A stretch of DNA of 7,113 bases from Planctomycetes bacterium UBA2386 (lineage in GTDB: Bacteria > Planctomycetota > UBA1135 > UBA2386). The stretch covers positions 1-7,113 of the forward strand of contig DDSQ01000206.1 of the NCBI GenBank assembly GCA_002343845.1. The letters run 5' to 3'. A program made the position numbers and the translations under genes. Below are positions 1 through 6,846 of the stretch, in pieces. The notes under the pieces were generated by a model. The model did not search any database. It was not told where the DNA came from and was given only the letters and a program-made list of their open reading frames with translations. Numbering within the stretch: position 1 is the first letter of the stretch; every line of letters starts with the position of its first letter.

Positions 1-1374
1 GAGCCGACGAACCACCTCGACGCGCAGGTCACCGACTGGCTCGAGAACTGGCTGCTCGCGGCGGCGATGCCGATCGTGCTGGTCACGCACGACCGCTACT
101 TCCTCGACCGCCTGTGCACGCGCATCGTCGAGTTCGACCGTGGAGCCCTGCACGAGTACGAAGGCGGGTATCGCAGCTACCTGGTGCAGCGCGCCGACCG
201 CCTCGAACGGGAAGCGCAGCACGAGAGTGCTCGCCTCAACACGCTGCGCCGCGAGACCGAGTGGGTGAAGCGTGGTCCGCCCGCGCGCACGACCAAGGCC
301 AAGGCGCGCATCGAGCGTCACGCCGCCCTGCTCGCCGCCGCGCCACCGCCCGACGCGGCCGAACTCGAGTTCGCGATCCCCGAGGGGCCGCGTCTCGGCG
401 ACTTCGTGCTGCGGCTGCGCGGGGTCGGCAAGGCGTTCGGGGGTCGTGCGGTGCTGAAGCCGTTCGATCTCGATCTCGGGCCCGGGCAGCGCCTGGGCAT
501 CGTCGGCAAGAACGGGGCCGGCAAGACGACGCTGCTGCGGCTCTGCCTGGGCCAACTCGCCGCGGACCAAGGCACGGTGGCGATCGGGCCGACGGTGAAG
601 TTCGCGTCGATCGATCAGGCCCGCAGCGACCTGTCGCCGACCAAGACGGTGCTCGAGGAGGTCGCGGGCGGCAACGACTATGTCGTCGTCGCCGGTCGCG
701 GCGTGCGCGTCGAGACGTTCCTCGAGCAGTTCCTGTTTCCGGGCGCGATGAAGCACGCGCGCATCGCTTCCTTGTCGGGCGGCGAACGCAACCGCGTGCT
801 GCTCGCCAAGCTGCTGTGTGCTGGTGGCAACGTGCTGGTGCTCGACGAGCCGACGAACGACCTCGACCTGGCGTCGCTGCGGGCGCTCGAGGACGCGCTG
901 CTCGCGTTCCCGGGGGCCGCGATCGTCGTCAGCCACGACCGCTGGTTCCTCGACCGCGTCGCCACGCGCATCGTGCACCTCGATGGCAGCGGCGCGGTGC
1001 GTCAGCACGCCGGGGACCTGTCGCTGCTGCTCGAGAAGCTCGCTGCCGAACAGGCCGAAGCGGCGGCCACGGCCGCGCGCGCGGCCGCCGCCGCGAAAGC
1101 GAAGGGCAAGGCGGTCGCCGACGTCGCCCGGGCGCCGAAGAAGTTGAGCACGCGCGAGCAGCAGGAACTCGCGGAACTGCCGGCTCGCATCGAAGCCGCC
1201 GAACGCGAACTCGCCGCCGTCGACGCCGGCCTCGAGGATCCGGCGACCTACCAGCCGGCGGCGCGGGACCGCTTCGACGAACTCACGGCGGCCCGAGCCG
1301 AGCTGCCGGCTCGCATCCATGGTCTCTACGTTCGCTGGGAAGAACTCGAGGCGCGGGCCGCGGCGGGTCGCTGA
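1..1374 (+). CDS. uup: ABC-F family ATPase, Uup type (5' end outside window)
   Basis: Cytoplasmic ABC-F protein with two ATPase domains and no membrane segment; Uup-type members act on ribosomes and have been linked to replication and transposon-excision phenotypes. The reading frame is open from base 1, so the ATG at 67 is internal. The window opens at the Walker B glutamate of the first domain (EPTNHLD, residues 1-7 of this fragment), followed by its H-loop (THDRYFLDR, H30). Residues 50-115 are the charged helical inter-domain linker, with the Uup-like stretch TEWVKRGPPARTTKAKARI. The second ATPase domain is complete: Walker A GKNGAGKTT (169-177), signature LSGGE (258-262), Walker B LVLDEPTNDLD with D282 and E283, and H-loop H312. 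An Ala/Lys-rich linker (about 345-380) leads to the C-terminal coiled coil starting KLSTREQQEL (380-457), the extension that separates Uup from shorter ABC-F proteins. About 457 of an expected 600-650 residues are present. All ATPase motifs visible are intact. Confidence 0.95.
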   Translation, partial: EPTNHLDAQVTDWLENWLLAAAMPIVLVTHDRYFLDRLCTRIVEFDRGALHEYEGGYRSYLVQRADRLEREAQHESARLNTLRRETEWVKRGPPARTTKAKARIERHAALLAAAPPPDAAELEFAIPEGPRLGDFVLRLRGVGKAFGGRAVLKPFDLDLGPGQRLGIVGKNGAGKTTLLRLCLGQLAADQGTVAIGPTVKFASIDQARSDLSPTKTVLEEVAGGNDYVVVAGRGVRVETFLEQFLFPGAMKHARIASLSGGERNRVLLAKLLCAGGNVLVLDEPTNDLDLASLRALEDALLAFPGAAIVVSHDRWFLDRVATRIVHLDGSGAVRQHAGDLSLLLEKLAAEQAEAAATAARAAAAAKAKGKAVADVARAPKKLSTREQQELAELPARIEAAERELAAVDAGLEDPATYQPAARDRFDELTAARAELPARIHGLYVRWEELEARAAAGR

Positions 1375-1380
1375 CGACGA

Positions 1381-2394
1381 CTACTTCGGCACGGCCGGCG
1401 GCGTCCAGGGCACGTTGCCGGTCAGGGTCTGCAGGAACGCCACGAGCTGGTCGATCTCCTCGGCCGACAGCCCGCGGTCCATGATCAGCGGGTCGCGGTG
1501 CTTGTTGTCGATGCCCCCGCTCGCCATCAGCACCACCGCTTCCCGCAACGTCGCGACGCTGCCGTCGTGGAAGTAGGGCGCGGTCTTGGTGATGTCGCGC
1601 AACGTCGGCGTCTTGAACGCGCCGGTCCTCGACGGGTCGTCGAACGCGTTCTTCGCGGCTGCGCCGATGTCGGGCTTCTCGGCCTTCATGCCGATGCCGA
1701 CGTTGTGGAACAGGCGATCGGTGAACAGCGGCGGCGTGTGGCAGACCACGCAGCCGGCCTTGCCGGTGAACAGCTCGTAGCCGGCCTTCGCCTCGGCGGA
1801 GAGCGCGTTGGCGTCACCCTTGCCGCTGTCCCAGCGATCGAACGCGGAGTCGCCGCTGCGCAGCGTGCGCAGGAACGACGCCAGCGCCTGGACGATGGAC
1901 TGCTCGCTCGGCGGGCCGCCCATCGCGGCAGCGAATGCAGCGGCGTACTCGGGCACCGCGGCGAGCTTCGCCGCCGCCTCCTCCGGCTTGGCGGCCATCT
2001 GCGCCTTCCACGCCGCGAGCACGTTCGCTTCGAGGGTCTTGGCGCGGCCGTCCCAGTAGAGGCGGTCGAGGTAGCCGACGCCGTTCATCGTCGGCGCGTG
2101 GCGCGTGTTCACGCTGCCGTCGTCCTTCGTCGAGAGGGCCTTGCCGTCGGTGAACGCCAGCTCCGGCAGGTGGCACGAGGCGCACGCCATGGTGCCGCTG
2201 CCCGACAGGCGGGAATCGAAGAACAACTGCTTGCCGAGTTCGACCTTCTCGCGGCTCAGCGGGTTGTCGGCGGAGGTGACCAGCACGGCCGCGGCGAGGC
2301 CCTTCGGCGGCTGCAGCGGGTCGTGCGGGGGTTGCTGGACTTCGGTGGTGCAGGCGGCGGCCAGCAGGAACGACGGCAGGAGCAATGCGCGCAT
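1381..2394 (-). CDS. Diheme cytochrome c peroxidase / MauG-family lipoprotein
   Basis: Predicted periplasmic, membrane-anchored diheme protein of the bacterial cytochrome c peroxidase/MauG superfamily. Peroxidase members reduce H2O2 with electrons from small cytochromes; MauG-like members oxidise other substrates, and sequence alone does not decide which applies. I chose the ATG at 2394 (337 residues) because it gives a lipoprotein signal, MRALLLPSFLLAAAC, with lipidated C15. A TTG at 2475 in the same frame would add 27 Arg/His-rich residues that look unlike a signal. The first heme site is CASCH (71-75), followed by the family sequence AFTDG. W114 in YWDGRA matches the conserved Trp of this family. 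The second heme site is CVVCH (215-219), followed by PPLFTD. The C-terminal block PYFHDGSVATLREAVVLM (273-290) is typical, and M290 is a candidate axial ligand. Length is normal for the family. It probably lies downstream of the 2472-3017 gene in one minus-strand operon, and its end is 6 bp from the end of uup. Confidence 0.94.
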   Translation of the reverse strand: MRALLLPSFLLAAACTTEVQQPPHDPLQPPKGLAAAVLVTSADNPLSREKVELGKQLFFDSRLSGSGTMACASCHLPELAFTDGKALSTKDDGSVNTRHAPTMNGVGYLDRLYWDGRAKTLEANVLAAWKAQMAAKPEEAAAKLAAVPEYAAAFAAAMGGPPSEQSIVQALASFLRTLRSGDSAFDRWDSGKGDANALSAEAKAGYELFTGKAGCVVCHTPPLFTDRLFHNVGIGMKAEKPDIGAAAKNAFDDPSRTGAFKTPTLRDITKTAPYFHDGSVATLREAVVLMASGGIDNKHRDPLIMDRGLSAEEIDQLVAFLQTLTGNVPWTPPAVPK

Positions 2395-2401
2395 CGGGAT
2401 G

Positions 2402-2422
2402 GGCGCGGATTGGAACCGCGCC
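2402..2422 (-). promoter_or_regulatory. Intercistronic GC hairpin just upstream of peroxidase ATG
   Basis: On the minus-strand transcript, GGCGCGG and CCGCGCC form a perfect 7-bp all-GC stem with the 7-nt loop TTCCAAT. It lies in the 77-bp gap between the upstream gene's stop (2472) and the peroxidase ATG (2394), and ends 7 nt before the ATG, where a ribosome would bind. No U-run follows, so it is not a classic intrinsic terminator. It could slow ribosome loading, mark a processing site, or be chance in GC-rich DNA. The structure is seen in the sequence; its function is inferred. Confidence 0.35.
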
Positions 2423-2471
2423 AAGCCGTCGGCGCCAGCGTCGCGGCGATGGTGGTGGCGTCGTGCCCGGC

Positions 2472-3017
2472 TCAACGCATGCGGCGATGCAGGCGCAGCG
2501 CGCGCAGCAGGTCGCGGTCGCCAGTTTCCTCGAAGAGGCGGCGCAGTTCGTCGCCGCGACCGTCGCGGGGCTTGGCCACGTCGAGCACGGGATCGAACGT
2601 GGGGGCGGGGTCGGTCGTGGGAGCGCTCGCGTCGACCGGCTTCTTGGCGCCCTTCTTGACGGCCGCTTCCGCGGCGCGGATCTCCCGTTCCTTGGCGCCG
2701 ATCTGCCTGCGCAACTCGCGCTCGCGGTTGGCGGCGGCGAGCGCGTCGGCGGCGTCCTTCTCGGCGCGCTCGATCGCTTCGACCGTCAGGCCGTCCTTCT
2801 CGACGCGCACGACGGACTTCTTGGCCAGCACGAGCTCACCGCCGACGGTGCGGATCCGGTAGGTGTCGGCGTCCTCGCTGAGCAGGACGCCAGCGATCAT
2901 GTCGGGCAGCGAGCCTTCGGCGGCCTGGCGCGCGGCTGGGTCGGAGAACCAGAACTTGTCGGCCTTGGCCGGAAGCGCGAACAGCAGCGCCGCAAAGGGG
3001 AACAGGAGGATGCGCAT
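2472..3017 (-). CDS. Small exported protein of unknown function with predicted coiled coil
   Basis: I do not recognise a named family. I chose the ATG at 3017 (181 residues) because it gives a clean Sec signal peptide: Arg2, the hydrophobic stretch ILLFPFAALLFALP, and an AKA cleavage site before D20. The longer upstream frame adds sequence with no signal character. The mature protein begins with an aromatic DKFWFSDP stretch. Residues 36-75 (SLPDMIAGVLLSEDADTYRI, then VGGELVLAKKSVVRVEKDG) alternate like a small beta-barrel or beta-sandwich. Residues 80-121 are charged and Ala-rich, probably a coiled coil. Residues 127-150 are a Pro/Thr/Asp-rich linker. The tail is basic and helical, ending LRALRLHRRMR. 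No Cys and no CxxCH motif are present, so it is not itself a cytochrome. It precedes the diheme peroxidase on the same strand, 77 bp away, and diverges from the large cytochrome gene. A structural or partner role in the envelope is possible but not shown. Confidence 0.85.
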   Translation of the reverse strand: MRILLFPFAALLFALPAKADKFWFSDPAARQAAEGSLPDMIAGVLLSEDADTYRIRTVGGELVLAKKSVVRVEKDGLTVEAIERAEKDAADALAAANRERELRRQIGAKEREIRAAEAAVKKGAKKPVDASAPTTDPAPTFDPVLDVAKPRDGRGDELRRLFEETGDRDLLRALRLHRRMR

Positions 3018-3099
3018 GGCGAAGGCTAGCACGGGGATTGCCAGGTGGCGGATCGCCGCGGTGGCGCGCACGGCACGCGCCGGTGACACTGGCGACTCC
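3018..3099. promoter_or_regulatory. Divergent intergenic region, presumed promoters for both flanking units
   Basis: These 82 bp separate the start of the minus-strand pair from the start of the large plus-strand gene, so both promoters probably lie here or extend into the coding ends. I find no convincing -35/-10 pair and no Shine-Dalgarno sequence before either ATG. The one structure is an inverted repeat, GGCGCG (3063-3068) and CGCGCC (3076-3081) with a 7-nt spacer, ending 18 nt before the plus-strand ATG. It could be an operator or a leader hairpin, but 6-bp GC arms are near chance level at this base composition. Confidence 0.4.
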
Positions 3100-6000
3100 A
3101 TGCGTCGAATCGTGCTCGCGTCGCTGTTCGCATCCATGATCGCGACCCGAGCCGAGGCCCAGGAACCCGCGGTCGAGGCGCTCTTCGACGGGCGCACGCT
3201 CGCCGGCTGGCGCGGCGACCCGGCGATCTGGCGCGTCGAGGACGGCAGCATCGTCGGCTCGTCGCGCGATCAGCGACTCTCGGCGAACACGTTCCTCGTG
3301 CTCGAGGGCCGCGAGCCCGGCGACTTCGAGTTCGAAGCGCTGGTGCAACTCGACGGCGACAACAACAGCGGCGTGCAGTACCGCAGTCGTGTGCTCGACG
3401 CGGCGGCGTTCCGCGTCGGGGGTTACCAATGCGACCTGCACCCGTCGCCCGAGTACGCCGCGATGCTGTACGACGAGCGGGGGGCGGGCATCGTCTGCAA
3501 GCACGGCCAGTTCGTGCGTTGGACCGACTCCGCGCGCGAAGAACTCGGCGCGCTGCGCAAGCCGCGCGCGGTGGACCTGTCGCAGTGGATCAAGCTGCGC
3601 ATCGTCGCGATGGGCGATCTGGTCTGGCACGAACTCAACGGCGTGGTGGTCACCGCGGTCGAGGATCGCCGGAGCACGGCGCCGCGCGCGGGCGTGATCG
3701 CGCTGCAGGTCCACTCCGGCACCCCCATGGTGGTGCGTTGCCGCGAGCCGAAGCTGCGCGAATGGCGCGACGTCGCGGCGATGCAGCGCGCGGTGGCGGT
3801 GCCGCCGGCGATCGTGGCGTTGCGCCGGATGGCCGAGGAACGCCCGGCCGCCCCGGCGGGCGCCGATCCGATGTGGATCTGGGACCGCTCGCCCGAGGCC
3901 GAGGAGGAACGGTTCTTCCGGCGCGTGTTCCCGCTCGATGCGGTGCCGGCAGCCGCGTCGCTCGTCGTCACCTGCGACAACCACTGCCGTCTGTTCGTGA
4001 ACGGCGAGAAGGTCGGCGAGGGCGATGCGTGGGAGACACCGGTGCGCGTGGACGTCGCCAAGTGGTTGCGCGCTGGCGAGAACGTGGTGGCGGTGCACGC
4101 GTGGAACGACGGCGGGCCGGCCGCGCTCGCGGTGCGGCTCGCGTTGGGCGAGGGAGCCAACGAGACGGTGATCGTCAGCGACGGCGCCTGGTCGCATCAC
4201 GACGACGATCCCGATGGCTGGAGTGCCCCGGGCTTCGCGGCGGAAGGCTGGCGCCCGGTGCGGGTGCTCGGTGCCGTTGGCCAGCCGGGGCTGCCGTGGA
4301 CTGGCGTGCACGCGCACGGCGCGCTCGGCAGCACGGTCGATCCGTTCACGCCACAGGCCGCGGTCGTCGCGACCGAAGTCGACCAACTCGGCGATCCATG
4401 GGCGGCGCCGCCGGTGCTGCGGCTGTGCAACGTGCCGGGTTCGCTCGGTTCGTGGGTGTCGCTCGGCAGCGATCCAAAGGGCCGCCTGTACGCGGGTGCG
4501 CAGGGCGGCGGGCTGTTCCGCATCACTCCCGGCTCGGCGATCGGCGACCGCACGACGATCGAACGTGTGCCGGTGACGATCGGCGGGGCGCATGGCCTGC
4601 TCTGGTTCCGCGACGCGCTCTACGCGGTGGTGAACGGCAAGGACTCCGGGCTCTACCGGCTCACCGACACCAACGGCGACGACACGCTCGATCGTGTCGA
4701 ACTGCTCGCCGCCCTCGAGGGCGAGGGCGAACACGGCCCGCATTCCGTCGTCATCGCACCCGACGGCGAGCATCTGCTCGTGGTCGCCGGCAACCAGACC
4801 AAGCTGCCAAAGCTCGCGGGCAGCCGCGTGCCGACGAACTGGGCCGAAGATCGGCTGTTGCCGCGCCTCGACGACCCGAACCCGTACTGGGAGGGCATCT
4901 CGCCGCCGGGCGGCTGGGTGTGCCAGGTCGACGCGGACGGCACGAACTGGGAACTGCTCACCTGCGGCTTCCGCAACCCGTACGACGCGGCGGTGCTGCC
5001 GTCCGGCCAGGTCGTCGTCTTCGACAGCGACATGGAGTGGGATCTGGGCTTGCCGTGGTATCGCCCCACGCGCCTGCTCGCGGTGCAGAGCGGCGTCGAC
5101 TACGGCTGGCGCATCGGCAGCGCCAAATGGCCAGCGGACTATCCCGAGGCACCGCCCGCGTTGCTCGACATCGGCCCGGCGTCGCCGACCGGCATGGCGG
5201 CCGTGCGGTTGATGCAGACGTCGGCGTCGATGCTCGCGCTCGACTGGACGTTCGGCACGGTCTACCGCGACGGGCGGCCGTGGCTGCTCGGGGCGCCGTT
5301 GCCGCTCGCCGACGTCGCCGTCGTCAGCGGCGCCACGTTCCTGGTGACCGGCGGACGTGGACTGCCGGCGACGCTGCTGCGGGTGCCGTTCGGCCACGAC
5401 GACAACGATCCTCCGTACATCGGTACCGCCCGCGACCGTCGCTGGGGCAACGTCCTGAGCTGGTCGGCTGCGGAGACGCGTTCGCCGGCCGCGATCCTGG
5501 CGGCTGTCGACGGCGCCACGACGCCGGCAACGCGCGTCGATGCCCGCATCGCGTTGGAGCGGCTGCCCGTGGCCGCGGTCCGTGAGGCGGTGCTGGTGGG
5601 TGGTGTGGCCGAGCCGGCGGCGGCTCTCACCGGGCTGCTCGCGCTCGCGCGCATGGGGGCGTCCGAGGACCTCGCGCCGCTGCTCGCCGCTCTTGGCAAA
5701 CTCTCGTTCGCCGCACTGTCGCCGACCGACCGCATCGCGTGGCTGCGGGTGCATGCCCTGGCGCTGCTGCGGCTCGGGCCGGTCCCTGCCGAACAGCGCG
5801 CGTTGATCGCGGCGCGGCTGCTGCCGCTGTTCCCGACCGGCGACGAGCGCCTCGACCAGGACCTCGCCGAACTGCTCGCCCACATCGACGCGCCGGGGTT
5901 CCTCGACAAGGCCGTTCCGCAGCTCGCGACGCTGCGGCCGTCGCCGGTGCCGGCGTGGGCGAAGATCGCCGAGGGCGGCGACGTCTACGGCTCGCAATAC

Positions 6001-6807
6001 GGCGGCGTGATCCGCGCGATGGCCGCGGCGATGCCGCCGATCGGCCAGATCGCGATCGCCGACGCGCTGCGCACCGTGCAGCACGGTTGGACGCTCGACC
6101 AGCGGCGTACCTACTTCGAGTTCCTCGCCGCGGCGCGCAAGCAGAAGGGCGGCGCCTCGTACGACGGCTTCCTGAAGAAGATGATCGACGCGGCGTGGGC
6201 GACGTGTTCGCCGGCCGAACAGGCCGTGCTCGCCGAAGTCGTCGGAGCTGCCAAGGCCGACGCCCCCAAGTTCGTCTCGACGCCGCCGAAGGGCCCGGGT
6301 CGCGACTGGCAACTCGGCGATGCCGACGCCGTGCTGCGCGACGGTCTCGAGGGCGCCGACGTGGCGAACGGCCGCAACCTGTTCCATGCGGCGAGTTGCG
6401 CGTCGTGCCACTACTTCGCCGGCGAGGGCGGCAACCACGGCCCGGACCTGACGAGCCTCGGCAACAAGTTCGGCGCGCGCGACGTGCTCGCCGCGATCCT
6501 GGAGCCGAGTGCCGTGGTCAGCGACCAGTACTCGGGCCAGGTGCTCACCAGGAAGGACGGCACGGCGCTGTTCGGCTTCGCGGTCAAGACGCACCATGGC
6601 GACGTCGAGGTCTACGAGGTCATGCCGGCCACCGCCGACGCGAAGCTCGTGCGCGTGCCGGTCGCCGACGTCGCGACGATCGAGCGCTCGCCGCTGTCGC
6701 CGATGCCGGCGGACCTCGTCGATCGGCTGTCGCGCGACGAACTGCGCGACCTGCTGGCGTTCCTGCTGTCGCGCGGAAGTGCCACGGCCGTGCCGACCGG
6801 AAAGTGA
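3100..6807 (+). CDS. Exported DUF1080 / jelly-roll / sugar-dehydrogenase-like propeller / heme c fusion
   Basis: A 1235-residue periplasmic protein with five modules. The ATG at 3100 is chosen because it gives a Sec signal, MRRIVLASLFASMIATRAEA, cleaved before Q21; the frame is open 79 codons further upstream without signal character. Residues 28-222 are a DUF1080 (3-keto-disaccharide hydrolase-type) domain beginning LFDGRTLAGW, with DNNSGVQYRS and ending LREW; characterised relatives cleave 3-keto-glycosides. Residues 257-395 resemble the galactose-binding-like jelly roll of glycosidases (WIWD, DNHCRLFVNGE with V300-N-G, DVAKWLRAGENVVAVHAWN). Residues 430-767 are a sorbosone/glucose-dehydrogenase-like beta-propeller with EHGPH (544-548), CGFRNP (R625-N626) and DYGWRIG (Y668-G-W). 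An EF-hand-like loop, DTNGDDTLD (523-531), sits inside it. Residues 784-1055 are helical and HEAT-like. Residues 1068-1235 are a PVC-type heme c domain: GPGRDW, CASCH (1100-1104) and the conserved SPMP, where M1202 is the likely distal ligand. No membrane segment follows the signal. The domains are clear; substrate and electron acceptor are unknown. Confidence 0.95.
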   Translation: MRRIVLASLFASMIATRAEAQEPAVEALFDGRTLAGWRGDPAIWRVEDGSIVGSSRDQRLSANTFLVLEGREPGDFEFEALVQLDGDNNSGVQYRSRVLDAAAFRVGGYQCDLHPSPEYAAMLYDERGAGIVCKHGQFVRWTDSAREELGALRKPRAVDLSQWIKLRIVAMGDLVWHELNGVVVTAVEDRRSTAPRAGVIALQVHSGTPMVVRCREPKLREWRDVAAMQRAVAVPPAIVALRRMAEERPAAPAGADPMWIWDRSPEAEEERFFRRVFPLDAVPAAASLVVTCDNHCRLFVNGEKVGEGDAWETPVRVDVAKWLRAGENVVAVHAWNDGGPAALAVRLALGEGANETVIVSDGAWSHHDDDPDGWSAPGFAAEGWRPVRVLGAVGQPGLPWTGVHAHGALGSTVDPFTPQAAVVATEVDQLGDPWAAPPVLRLCNVPGSLGSWVSLGSDPKGRLYAGAQGGGLFRITPGSAIGDRTTIERVPVTIGGAHGLLWFRDALYAVVNGKDSGLYRLTDTNGDDTLDRVELLAALEGEGEHGPHSVVIAPDGEHLLVVAGNQTKLPKLAGSRVPTNWAEDRLLPRLDDPNPYWEGISPPGGWVCQVDADGTNWELLTCGFRNPYDAAVLPSGQVVVFDSDMEWDLGLPWYRPTRLLAVQSGVDYGWRIGSAKWPADYPEAPPALLDIGPASPTGMAAVRLMQTSASMLALDWTFGTVYRDGRPWLLGAPLPLADVAVVSGATFLVTGGRGLPATLLRVPFGHDDNDPPYIGTARDRRWGNVLSWSAAETRSPAAILAAVDGATTPATRVDARIALERLPVAAVREAVLVGGVAEPAAALTGLLALARMGASEDLAPLLAALGKLSFAALSPTDRIAWLRVHALALLRLGPVPAEQRALIAARLLPLFPTGDERLDQDLAELLAHIDAPGFLDKAVPQLATLRPSPVPAWAKIAEGGDVYGSQYGGVIRAMAAAMPPIGQIAIADALRTVQHGWTLDQRRTYFEFLAAARKQKGGASYDGFLKKMIDAAWATCSPAEQAVLAEVVGAAKADAPKFVSTPPKGPGRDWQLGDADAVLRDGLEGADVANGRNLFHAASCASCHYFAGEGGNHGPDLTSLGNKFGARDVLAAILEPSAVVSDQYSGQVLTRKDGTALFGFAVKTHHGDVEVYEVMPATADAKLVRVPVADVATIERSPLSPMPADLVDRLSRDELRDLLAFLLSRGSATAVPTGK

Positions 6808-6846
6808 CGAGCGCCGGCCGGCGGACGCCGCGATAGCGTGCTGGTC
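6808..6846. other. Short spacer with a 12-bp palindrome
   Basis: These 39 bp separate the large cytochrome gene from the following lipoprotein gene on the same strand, close enough for one operon. They hold a perfect 12-bp palindrome, CGCCGGCCGGCG (6812-6823), which could fold as a 4-bp stem with a GGCC loop. No T-run follows, so I do not call a terminator. The palindrome may be chance in this base composition. Confidence 0.25.

Noticed and set aside
1045..1140. Ala/Lys-rich repeat-like stretch in uup as a tandem repeat or recombination site
   Set aside because: No exact repeat unit is present; it is an in-frame flexible linker between the second ATPase domain and the C-terminal coiled coil.
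67..1374. ATG at 67 as the start of the ABC-F gene
   Set aside because: The upstream codons encode the Walker B end EPTNHLD in frame, so the gene begins before the window.
1498..2862. A 454-codon plus-strand frame opposite the peroxidase and the small exported gene
   Set aside because: Arg/Gly/Ala-rich with no domain; the minus-strand frames carry signal peptides and two CxxCH heme motifs.
3038..3043. TTGCCA as a -35 box for the large gene
   Set aside because: No AT-rich -10 element follows at 16-18 bp spacing; the region downstream is nearly all G and C.
3429..5585. A 718-codon plus-strand frame inside the large cytochrome gene
   Set aside because: Arg-rich shifted-frame shadow; the frame from 3100 has recognisable domains throughout.
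6812..6823. The 12-bp palindrome as a transcription terminator
   Set aside because: The stem is only 4 bp if looped and there is no T-run; perfect short GC palindromes are expected by chance at this composition.
5739..6836. A 365-codon plus-strand frame overlapping the end of the large cytochrome gene
   Set aside because: Shifted-frame shadow with Arg/Ala-rich translation; it overlaps the well-supported heme domain.
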